From Candidatus Kapaibacterium sp. (lineage in GTDB: Bacteria > Bacteroidota > Ignavibacteria > Kapaibacteriales > UBA2268): a stretch of 5,132 nt of DNA. The notes under the pieces are model-generated. The model made no database searches, was not told the DNA's origin, and was given only the letters and a program-made list of their open reading frames with translations. A program made the position numbers and the translations under genes. Shown piece by piece: positions 1 through 5,132 of the stretch. The DNA lies in contig JAQIDA010000183.1 of the NCBI GenBank assembly GCA_027858275.1, positions 1 through 5,132 on the forward strand, read 5' to 3'. Numbering within the stretch: the stretch's first letter is position 1; the number at the start of each line of letters is the position of its first letter.

Positions 1-433
1 ACAAAAGCTCGCTGAGAGCTTTGTCGCGAGCGCCGACGGCATCTGACTCGTCGAAATTATTAATCATTTCCGTCACTTCACTATTGAGCAGGAAGGACGG
101 CAATTTTTTATCAGCTTTAGGCACAACCACAAGTGAAGCCGGGTTGCGTTCAATAATTCTCTTTTTTACACAGAATCTGAAGAACGATTTGAGCGCCGCT
201 GTTTTTGTACGAATCGTTGACTTACTAAGACCTTTGTCTTTCATCCAATACAAGAACGGGCGAATGTCGTTCGCTTCCAGTTCTTCAATTTTCACGTTGC
301 CTATGCCTTCAATCTGAAGATAATCATAGAACTGAGCAAGGGCCAAACGATATCCGTCAATCGTATGTACGGAGTAGTTTCTTTCAGCATCGCAATATTC
401 CAAAAACGCGCTGATTCCCTGTTCAAATTTCAT
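1..433 (-). CDS. Tyrosine recombinase, XerC/XerD-like (partial, N-terminal 144 residues)
   Basis: This is the start of a site-specific tyrosine recombinase; the gene runs off the left edge of the window. Chromosomal Xer proteins cut and rejoin DNA at dif sites to resolve chromosome dimers, and phage or transposon integrases share the fold. Residues about 3-90 match the SAM-like core-binding domain (FLEYCDAERNYSVHTIDGYR near 10-29, then a 'STIRTKTAALKSFFRF' helix and 'NPAS' at 97-100). The linker 'PKADKKLPSFL' leads into the catalytic domain, with 'ARDKALSELL' at 135-144. The sequence ends just before the expected TGLR-x-SEL motif that carries the first catalytic arginine, so no catalytic residue is visible. 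The ATG at 433-431 is supported by a GGAG at 446-443, nine bases upstream. The gene diverges from yebC. XerC, XerD and an integrase cannot be told apart from this half; the lack of mobile-element signs nearby favours a housekeeping Xer. Confidence 0.88.
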   Translation of the reverse strand, partial: MKFEQGISAFLEYCDAERNYSVHTIDGYRLALAQFYDYLQIEGIGNVKIEELEANDIRPFLYWMKDKGLSKSTIRTKTAALKSFFRFCVKKRIIERNPASLVVVPKADKKLPSFLLNSEVTEMINNFDESDAVGARDKALSELL

Positions 434-648
434 AATTATTAACTCCAAAATATTTTCAAAACACCCAAATCATTTAATAGCTGAGCGTTATGTCTTTTAT
501 TAACCAAATGCGTGCCGGAAACCCGGATTGTCATTACGAAAAAACAATTGATATCATATTAGAACACATTAGTATTCGCAGTGTTTCATTATCTTCATAC
601 TATGTCGGTTTGCCGCAAATTTTTTACTAAATTATTCAGGAAAATTAT

Positions 649-656
649 TATCTTTG
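649..656 (+). promoter_or_regulatory. Bacteroidota-type -7 promoter element for yebC
   Basis: TATCTTTG matches the TAnnTTTG consensus of the primary sigma factor in Bacteroidota exactly and is followed by C. Transcription would be expected to start a few bases downstream, near 661-665, giving a yebC leader of about 110 bases. No clear TTTG or TTG -33 box is visible at the usual distance upstream (around 625-632 reads ACTAAATT), so the call rests on one 8-bp motif with six fixed positions in AT-rich DNA. Its position and orientation ahead of a gene that needs a promoter add support. Confidence 0.5.
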
Positions 657-666
657 CATTATAGGT

Positions 667-682
667 GATAAAAGTCTTTATC
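667..682 (+). other. Small stem-loop at the predicted 5' end of the yebC leader
   Basis: GATAAA and TTTATC form a perfect 6-bp stem around an AGTC loop, and G-T wobbles could extend it outward by two or three pairs. It begins a few bases after the start site predicted from the TAnnTTTG element. No T-run follows, so it is not a terminator. It might protect the 5' end of the mRNA, or it might be chance: the stem is mostly A-T and weak. Confidence 0.3.
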
Positions 683-776
683 GTTTGCTCGATAATGGTA
701 TTCCGTATGAAAATTTCTGATTAATGAAACTAAATATAATATTATAAAATGTTAAATAAAATAACGGGAAAATGAT

Positions 777-1532
777 ATGTCCGGACACAGTAAGTGGGCT
801 AATATCAAGCACAAGAAAGCGGCAACTGACGCTAAAAGAGGCAAAGTATTCACAAGGATCGGCAAAGAAATTACTATTGCGGCGCGCGAAGGCGGCGGTG
901 ATCCTGATGCTAACCCTCGTCTGAGACTTGCCATTCAGAACGGCAAGGCAGTGAATATGCCTAATGAGAATATCAAACGTGCTATCCAAAAAGGCACCGG
1001 CGAAATCGAAGGTGTTACTTATGAAGAGATTCGCTATGAAGGTTATGCTCCATTGGGTATAGCTGTCATCATGGATACTGTAACTGACAACAAGAACAGA
1101 ACTTATGCTGAAATCAGATCCCAATTTGGGAAACTTGGCGGCAACTTAGGTGAGAATAATTCCGTTGCTTGGAATTTCGATCGCAAAGGGATCATCAATA
1201 TTAAAACCAATGCTTTCTCAGAAGATGATTTGCTCGAACACGTTCTGGATTCAGGCGCTGAAGATTTGCAATTTAATGAAGAAGTATCACAAGTAATTTG
1301 TGAAATGAGTGAATTCGGCAATTGCAATACATACTTCGACGACGCCAAATTCGAAGTAGTTGAAAGCCAGTTGGAATATGTACCCAAAGACACAATCAAA
1401 ATTGATACTGTCAAAGACGCCCATAAGATTTTGAAATTTATCGAACATTTTGAAGATCACGAAGATGTGCAGAATGTTTATTCAAATTATGATATCCCTG
1501 ATGATATCATGGAAAAAGCAATGGTAGAATAA
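777..1532 (+). CDS. yebC: YebC/TACO1-family regulatory protein
   Basis: This is a full-length member (251 residues; the family is usually about 240-250) of the YebC/PmpR/TACO1 family. These are cytosolic proteins, described in some bacteria as DNA-binding regulators; the mitochondrial relative TACO1 is a translational activator, and a role at the ribosome has been proposed for bacterial members. The N-terminal signature MSGHSKWANIKHKKAATDAK is intact, followed by the GGGDPDANPRLRLAI segment (about 40-53), 'NMPNENIKRAIQKGTG' (59-74), 'YEEIRYEGYAPLGIAV' (81-96), 'TDNKNRTYAEIR' (103-114) and 'GGNLGENNSVAWNFDRKG' (121-138). The C-terminal 'FEDHEDVQNVYSNYDI' is also typical. The ATG at 777 is preceded by GGGA at 766-769 with seven bases between; an ATG at 772 is out of frame. 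The gene reads toward ruvC, a neighbour it has in many bacteria, but ends at its own terminator. Nothing about the protein looks damaged or transferred. Confidence 0.97.
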   Translation: MSGHSKWANIKHKKAATDAKRGKVFTRIGKEITIAAREGGGDPDANPRLRLAIQNGKAVNMPNENIKRAIQKGTGEIEGVTYEEIRYEGYAPLGIAVIMDTVTDNKNRTYAEIRSQFGKLGGNLGENNSVAWNFDRKGIINIKTNAFSEDDLLEHVLDSGAEDLQFNEEVSQVICEMSEFGNCNTYFDDAKFEVVESQLEYVPKDTIKIDTVKDAHKILKFIEHFEDHEDVQNVYSNYDIPDDIMEKAMVE

Positions 1533-1560
1533 GAAAATTCTCATATCTCTTGTAAAAATT

Positions 1561-1595
1561 ATCCCCTGTCGAATCACGGCAGGGGATTTTTTTTT
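1561..1595 (+). terminator. Intrinsic (rho-independent) terminator after yebC
   Basis: An 11-bp stem (ATCCCCTGTCG at 1561-1571 against CGGCAGGGGAT at 1577-1587, with one G-T wobble) encloses a five-base AATCA loop and runs directly into nine Ts (1587-1595). It starts 28 bases after the yebC stop codon. An A-rich stretch just before the stem (AAAAATT, 1554-1560) means it could also work in the other direction, but no gene on that strand needs it. It should uncouple yebC from ruvC. Confidence 0.93.
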
Positions 1596-1610
1596 GAATA
1601 CACGCTCCGA

Positions 1611-1627
1611 ATTCCATATATTGGAAT
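1611..1627. repeat. Short perfect inverted repeat upstream of ruvC
   Basis: ATTCCA (1611-1616) and TGGAAT (1622-1627) are perfect inverted copies around a five-base TATAT spacer, forming a 17-bp dyad that ends 45 bases before the ruvC start. Its size and place between the yebC terminator and ruvC would suit an operator for a dimeric repressor. I do not recognise it as a known LexA box, and six-base arms can arise by chance. Confidence 0.3.
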
Positions 1628-1672
1628 ATCACTTATGTGAGTCGAAATATTAATAATTCATTTGGCTGATAA

Positions 1673-2215
1673 ATGAGAATTTTAGGTATTGATCCCGGTT
1701 CGGTAGTTTGTGGTTACGGCGTAATTGACGCTGAGGGCAACAAATTCACTCTGGTCGAGTACGGCGTGATTGAGGCCAAAAAGAAATACGCGGATTTCCC
1801 GAAACGTTTGAAAGAAATTCATATACGAATTGCCGAAGAAATCAAAAGGACCAATCCGGATGAAGTGGCTTTGGAGACAATGTTCTACGCCAAAAACGCT
1901 CAATCGCTGATGAAACTCTCGCATGCGCGGGCAGTTGCTCTGCTCGCTGCCGCAATGTGCGATCTGCCTATTGCCGAATACTCTCCGAAAGAAGTAAAAA
2001 AATCAGTAACCGGCAACGGAAATGCCGGCAAAGAACAAGTCAGTTTCATGGCGCGCAATTTACTCGGCATAAAAGAATCACCCCGTTTTTTTGATGCTAC
2101 TGATGCTCTCGGGATAGCAATTTGCCACGCAATGAAAATGAACCTTCCAAAATCAGGCGGCAAATCATGGGAGGATTTTATTAAGAAAAATCCGGACAGA
2201 ATTGTTAAAATCTGA
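1673..2215 (+). CDS. ruvC: Crossover junction endodeoxyribonuclease RuvC (Holliday-junction resolvase)
   Basis: RuvC cuts Holliday junctions symmetrically during recombination repair, working as a dimer with the RuvAB branch-migration motor. The 180-residue protein has normal family length and the RNase H-like fold signatures: MRILGIDPGS at 1-10 with catalytic D7, 'VALETMFYAKN' with E68 and the junction-stacking aromatic F71, 'YSPKEVKKSVTGNGNAGKEQV' at 103-123, and 'DATDALGIAICHA' with D141 and D144. All four acidic residues (D7, E68, D141, D144; D7, E66, D138, D141 in E. coli) are present, so it should be active. The usual QARG after the E motif reads HARA (84-87), a mild substitution. The GNGNA-x-KEQV and DATDALG forms fit Bacteroidota and relatives. 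The ATG at 1673 fits the family N-terminus exactly, although no strong Shine-Dalgarno sequence precedes it. yebC lies upstream; ruvA and ruvB are not in the window. Confidence 0.97.
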   Translation: MRILGIDPGSVVCGYGVIDAEGNKFTLVEYGVIEAKKKYADFPKRLKEIHIRIAEEIKRTNPDEVALETMFYAKNAQSLMKLSHARAVALLAAAMCDLPIAEYSPKEVKKSVTGNGNAGKEQVSFMARNLLGIKESPRFFDATDALGIAICHAMKMNLPKSGGKSWEDFIKKNPDRIVKI

Positions 2216-2217
2216 GT

Positions 2218-2240
2218 AATTCAATTCATGGAATTGAGTT
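2218..2240. terminator. Possible weak bidirectional terminator between convergent ruvC and ccmB
   Basis: A 10-bp stem (AATTCAATTC at 2218-2227 against GAATTGAGTT at 2231-2240, with one G-T wobble) around a three-base ATG loop fills almost all of the 26 bp between the two stop codons. Its position suits a shared terminator, but the stem is mostly A-T and no real T-run follows on either strand, so it would be weak as an intrinsic terminator. Confidence 0.35.
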
Positions 2241-2241
2241 G

Positions 2242-2904
2242 TTAATCTTCACGTATAATCTCAAACAAAAAATACGATACTGTTATCATCACACCACAAT
2301 AAGCCGTAATCATGCCTAAGTTGTCATAAGCTGAACCTGCGTTAACGCCGGTCAATGCCATTTCCGTTGTTTCTATACCAATGATTATCAAAGGGAGCAA
2401 CACAGGGAAAGACAATGCCGGGAACAGTGCCCCTTTAGCTGAAGCGCGTGCAATCACCGCGGAAATAATAGTAGTTGCCGCGGCAAATCCAAGGCATGAC
2501 ATCAGATGATTCATAACAAACAAGCTGCTGTCAGCTATAGATACTGATTCCGCGAATATGAAAAACAGCAGAACAGCCAGACTGTTCAGCGAAAGACTAA
2601 GCACTATATTAAAAAGCAATTTGCCGAGATATTCTGACCCGGCCGTGACTGTGATTTTCAATAAGAGAGATGTTCCTCTTTCTTCTTCACTGACAAAACT
2701 TTTTGACAGACCTGTCATTGATCCGAAGAACATAATCACCCACAAAATACCTGATGTCAAACCGGGACTCATTGTCTCGCCTCCCGATGCTATAGCAATC
2801 ATTGTGACAGCTGTCATAACGAACAATGCAAATGAAGAAATTGCGTAGCGAGTACGAAACTCACTGCGAATATCCTTCATAAAAACTGCCCACATCTGAC
2901 TCAT
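2242..2904 (-). CDS. ccmB: Heme exporter protein CcmB (cytochrome c maturation ABC transporter permease)
   Basis: CcmB is the membrane subunit that joins CcmA (ATPase) and CcmC in the system I cytochrome c maturation complex, which releases heme-loaded CcmE for attachment to apocytochromes. The 220 residues match the usual length. The start 'FMKDIRSEFRTRY' (8-20), the segment 'SKSFVSEEERGTSLLLKITV...EYLGKLLFN' (67-99) and 'FPALSFPVLLPLIIIGIE' (161-178) are the family's recognisable parts. About six hydrophobic segments are visible, near 19-39, 51-66, 95-118, 130-152, 158-178 and 195-215. The ATG at 2904-2902 is chosen over Met4 and Met9 because GGAG at 2913-2910 sits five bases before it. The gene follows the surface-protein gene after only 17 bp, so the two are probably co-transcribed. 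It is odd that neither ccmA nor ccmC adjoins it. A generic ABC-2 permease is the alternative, but the motifs fit CcmB better. Confidence 0.87.
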   Translation of the reverse strand: MSQMWAVFMKDIRSEFRTRYAISSFALFVMTAVTMIAIASGGETMSPGLTSGILWVIMFFGSMTGLSKSFVSEEERGTSLLLKITVTAGSEYLGKLLFNIVLSLSLNSLAVLLFFIFAESVSIADSSLFVMNHLMSCLGFAAATTIISAVIARASAKGALFPALSFPVLLPLIIIGIETTEMALTGVNAGSAYDNLGMITAYCGVMITVSYFLFEIIRED

Positions 2905-2921
2905 TTATTCTCCGTTAGGTC

Positions 2922-5132
2922 TTAGTTCATTTGAAATATATACTTAATACCGATATTAAAAGAGAATTGAGATAATGCCCAATCACCGTCATCAATCATA
3001 CTGCTGATATAAGTTGTAAAATACGATTCCGCATAAGCAATAAAGTTTTGATTAATCCGCTTATTCAGCCCTATCCCGCCGAACAAACCGAATTTCATAC
3101 CGCTTAATGATGACAATGTTTCCGGATAACCAGGTTCCTTTATAGTACTCTTCCCGTTAGGATAAACAAAATTCCCCGGACGAATAATTGATTTAGTGTA
3201 CTCAATTTCATCGTTAATATTGAAGCAGACATTCATGCCGCCCTTTATATAAATAGATTTTTTCCAATACCATTCTCCGGCGAAAGCGATATTCAGGAAA
3301 CTGCCGTTTAGTTCAAGAGTCCTGGATTCTTGGAAAGGAACAAGTTCTCCTTTGAATCTGATTTGAGAAGTCATGCTGTCGGGAGCGTTGAGTGTTGCAT
3401 GTTGATCTTCAAAAGATATACGAGCGGATATAACCCATTCGGGCCCGATCCTTCTGCCTATATAAACTCCTCCAAAACCGCCGAATGAACCGTCTTCGCC
3501 AAATTCTCCCTGAGCTGCAATATCAGCTGTAGAAGAAAATCCTGCGTTGTGGAAGTTATAAGACAATTTGCCGAACAAACCTAATTGTATTCCGGGGTCA
3601 GGAGCGCATTCATCGTTTAAGCCCTCAGAAAGACTATATTCAAATCTGTCTTTATCAACGTTATAAGAATAACACACAGTATAAACTGCATTGTTGCCCT
3701 CAACGTCAAAAGCCTCAATAACAGCTCGTCCTGCAATTCCGTCGTCTTCAGCTTTGAAGCTAAGGAGAGCCTGTGGCATTCCGCCTTCGATTTTCGGAAT
3801 ATTCGGAATTACTCCCTCTTGAGACAGTACAGAAATATTTCTTAAGCCGGTATCATCCAACCTGTCATCGCGAACGATCACAGATAAAAAGTCAGTATCC
3901 TTCTTAGCGTCTGCGTAAGGAGGCGTTGTATCAGCAATAAATTCATATTCAAAAAACGATTGTCCGCCCATATTGCCGTAAGCGTCATAAGCGTCTTTCC
4001 CATACCCGAATCCATAAGAATACATACCGAAAGGCTCATCCCCTTCGATCACGTGTGAACCATAAGGGATAGAGATATACGCAATTGAATAACGACTTAT
4101 TCCAAGCGGCTTAAACATTGATCGGTTGAGCAATACATAGTCAAGTTTTATCGAACCGATCCCGGAAGTGGGTACAACCACGTTTATATAATGTCGCCAT
4201 TCGCCTTTGATCGGAGTGGCAAATCTGTATTTATGCAAAAATTGCAGAGTCGGACTGACAAGCAACATCATCGGATCTCCTATTGAGTCTCCGTCGCTGA
4301 GTCCGTGAGAATACTGAGAAACAAGAACCGGTTTGGTTGCTGAAATCTGCAGGGATTTGTTCCTGCGAGCCTCAAAGTATTCGCCCGGTTTTAAAACGTC
4401 CACAAGCGTTGTATCTTCAAAAATCCTGGTGTCATCTTCATTTGCAAGTACACGATAAGTATAATTCAATCGAGTTTTAAATTTACCCAGGAAAAAGTTT
4501 TTACCCCAAGAAGTAACAGGCGGCAACTGCTCAACCAAATGATTGCAAGCAATTGTTGAGCTCGGCACATAAGCACATTGATGCCCGCTAAACACCGCAA
4601 TTTTTTTATCTGCTTTGATTAAAGATCCGGTTAAATCGCAAGTACTTCGACTTTCATATTTCGCCTGAACTTGGTAGACTTCGCCCTTTTTCAATCTGAC
4701 AGTATAAGAGATGCCTCCCGGGAATTTTTTTGTATTAACCGTCGGAGTAATAGTCACGTTAGTATTGTTTTCAGTCGCGATTACGGCAAATTGTCCCATC
4801 AGTTGTACCGCTGCTATATAGCACATCGCTCTATATTCATATCCGAGCACATTTACAGGCAGACCGAGGTAAGTGTCCGTAGTCTGATGACGCCGATTCA
4901 ATCCATAAACTGAGATAGGTAAATCGGAAGTAACATGAACTGATAAATCATCAACGGTACCGCTCCCGAGCAATTCAGCTTTTGGATTCAAACGAATGCC
5001 GATAACAGTATCTCCCGGAATATCAAATTCTTCTGAATACTTAAGACCGGCAATTTCAATTTTTACTTTAGTGTCATTATTTCCGGTAACAAACAGTTCC
5101 AGATGAAGCAAATTATTTTGAGATGTTGATTC
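2922..5132 (-). CDS. Predicted surface protein: IgGFc-binding-type domain plus C-terminal outer-membrane beta-barrel (5'-partial)
   Basis: The reading frame is open to the right edge (736 residues visible), so the true start and any signal peptide lie outside; a TTG at 5111-5109 in frame has no ribosome binding site and would cut into the domain. Counting from the first visible residue, about 1-400 resemble the IgGFc-binding domain family: VYGLNRR near 75, 'TTDTYLGLPVNVLGYEYRAM' near 84-103, 'FAVIATENNTNVTITP', 'CDLTGSLIKADKKIAVFSGHQCAYVP', 'CNHLVEQLPPVTSWGKNF' and 'KPVLVSQYSHG...GDPMMLLVSP'. Cysteines near 165, 186 and 196 could form disulfides. Residues about 400-500 (starting DTTPPYAD) look like an Ig-type beta-sandwich spacer. 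From about 515 to the end, alternating glycine/aromatic strands (GLFGKLSYNF, GGFGGVYIGRRIG, KFGLFGGIGLNKRI, FSFNIGIKYIF) suggest a small outer-membrane barrel. The name comes from the family's mucin-like Fc-binding founder; Fc binding here is unproven. Adhesion is inferred. ccmB follows after 17 bp. Confidence 0.78.
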   Translation of the reverse strand, partial: ESTSQNNLLHLELFVTGNNDTKVKIEIAGLKYSEEFDIPGDTVIGIRLNPKAELLGSGTVDDLSVHVTSDLPISVYGLNRRHQTTDTYLGLPVNVLGYEYRAMCYIAAVQLMGQFAVIATENNTNVTITPTVNTKKFPGGISYTVRLKKGEVYQVQAKYESRSTCDLTGSLIKADKKIAVFSGHQCAYVPSSTIACNHLVEQLPPVTSWGKNFFLGKFKTRLNYTYRVLANEDDTRIFEDTTLVDVLKPGEYFEARRNKSLQISATKPVLVSQYSHGLSDGDSIGDPMMLLVSPTLQFLHKYRFATPIKGEWRHYINVVVPTSGIGSIKLDYVLLNRSMFKPLGISRYSIAYISIPYGSHVIEGDEPFGMYSYGFGYGKDAYDAYGNMGGQSFFEYEFIADTTPPYADAKKDTDFLSVIVRDDRLDDTGLRNISVLSQEGVIPNIPKIEGGMPQALLSFKAEDDGIAGRAVIEAFDVEGNNAVYTVCYSYNVDKDRFEYSLSEGLNDECAPDPGIQLGLFGKLSYNFHNAGFSSTADIAAQGEFGEDGSFGGFGGVYIGRRIGPEWVISARISFEDQHATLNAPDSMTSQIRFKGELVPFQESRTLELNGSFLNIAFAGEWYWKKSIYIKGGMNVCFNINDEIEYTKSIIRPGNFVYPNGKSTIKEPGYPETLSSLSGMKFGLFGGIGLNKRINQNFIAYAESYFTTYISSMIDDGDWALSQFSFNIGIKYIFQMN

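Larger units (their letters stand above)
434..776. other. Divergent intergenic region between the Xer-like gene and yebC
   Basis: This 343-bp AT-rich gap separates two divergent genes and must hold promoters for both. Visible in it are the GGAG of the recombinase gene (446-443, minus strand), a perfect AAAATATTTT palindrome at 447-456, a TAnnTTTG element at 649-656 facing yebC, a hairpin at 667-682, and a perfect 12-bp AT palindrome (TATAATATTATA) at 735-746. AT palindromes this short are common by chance in such DNA. I saw no clear CAAAnnTA, the reverse form of the -7 element, that would drive the recombinase gene. The only in-gap reading frame of any size (490-630, plus, 46 residues) lacks a ribosome binding site and family resemblance. 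No tRNA or recognisable riboswitch was seen. Confidence 0.6.

Noticed and set aside
21..317. A 98-codon plus-strand open frame opposite the Xer-like gene
   Set aside because: The minus strand encodes a clear recombinase core-binding domain over the same bases; the plus-strand translation resembles nothing.
1..433. The tyrosine recombinase as the marker of an integrated mobile element
   Set aside because: No attachment-site repeat, tRNA, or phage or plasmid genes are visible, and the neighbours are housekeeping genes. A chromosomal Xer protein is the simpler reading.
490..630. A 46-codon plus-strand reading frame (ATG at 490, TAA at 628-630) in the divergent gap
   Set aside because: No Shine-Dalgarno sequence, no recognisable domain or membrane segment, and it ends just before the yebC promoter element. 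Its length is unremarkable for chance in this DNA.
665..724. A GTG-initiated 19-codon frame in the yebC leader, considered as a leader peptide
   Set aside because: No ribosome binding site, no run of regulatory codons, and no terminator/antiterminator pair follows it.
678..1124. A 148-codon minus-strand open frame opposite yebC
   Set aside because: It lies opposite the strongly conserved 5' half of yebC and has no family resemblance, so it is a shadow of the real gene.
1657..1664. TTCATTTG as a -7 promoter element for ruvC
   Set aside because: One fixed position differs from TAnnTTTG, no -33 box is visible, and the implied start would fall almost on the ATG. It was kept only as a remark.
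5109..5111. TTG as the start codon of the surface-protein gene
   Set aside because: The frame stays open to the window edge, there is no ribosome binding site upstream, and an exported protein should have a signal peptide before this point.

Overview
The window looks like an ordinary chromosomal stretch from a bacterium of the Bacteroidota/Chlorobiota/Ignavibacteriota side of the FCB group. Three things suggest this. A TAnnTTTG-type -7 promoter element lies ahead of yebC. RuvC carries the GNGNA-x-KEQV and DATDALG motifs in the form I associate with that group. A large surface protein pairs an IgGFc-binding-type domain with a C-terminal outer-membrane barrel. The DNA is moderately AT-rich, especially between genes. 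The assignment is inference, and I cannot name a genus.

Layout: (1) Positions 1-433, minus strand: the N-terminal 144 codons of a XerC/XerD-like tyrosine recombinase, cut by the window edge before its catalytic residues. (2) Positions 434-776: a divergent AT-rich gap of 343 bp holding a Bacteroidota-type promoter element and a small leader hairpin, and no convincing gene. (3) Positions 777-1532, plus: yebC, a TACO1/YebC-family protein, followed by a textbook intrinsic terminator at 1561-1595. (4) Positions 1673-2215, plus: ruvC, the Holliday-junction resolvase, with all four acidic catalytic residues. (5) Positions 2242-2904, minus: ccmB, the membrane subunit of the cytochrome c maturation ABC transporter, converging on ruvC with only 26 bp between the stop codons; a short hairpin fills that gap. 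(6) Positions 2922-5132, minus: a 5'-truncated gene for a large predicted surface protein, 17 bp upstream of ccmB and probably transcribed with it.

The plus-strand pair yebC-ruvC keeps a neighbourhood known from many bacteria, including E. coli, but here a strong terminator separates the two genes, so ruvC probably has its own promoter. The minus-strand pair combines a predicted cell-surface protein with an apparently isolated ccmB, with neither ccmA nor ccmC beside it in this window. I found no CRISPR array, tRNA, rRNA, insertion sequence or defence system. The most interesting item is the domain architecture of the surface protein.
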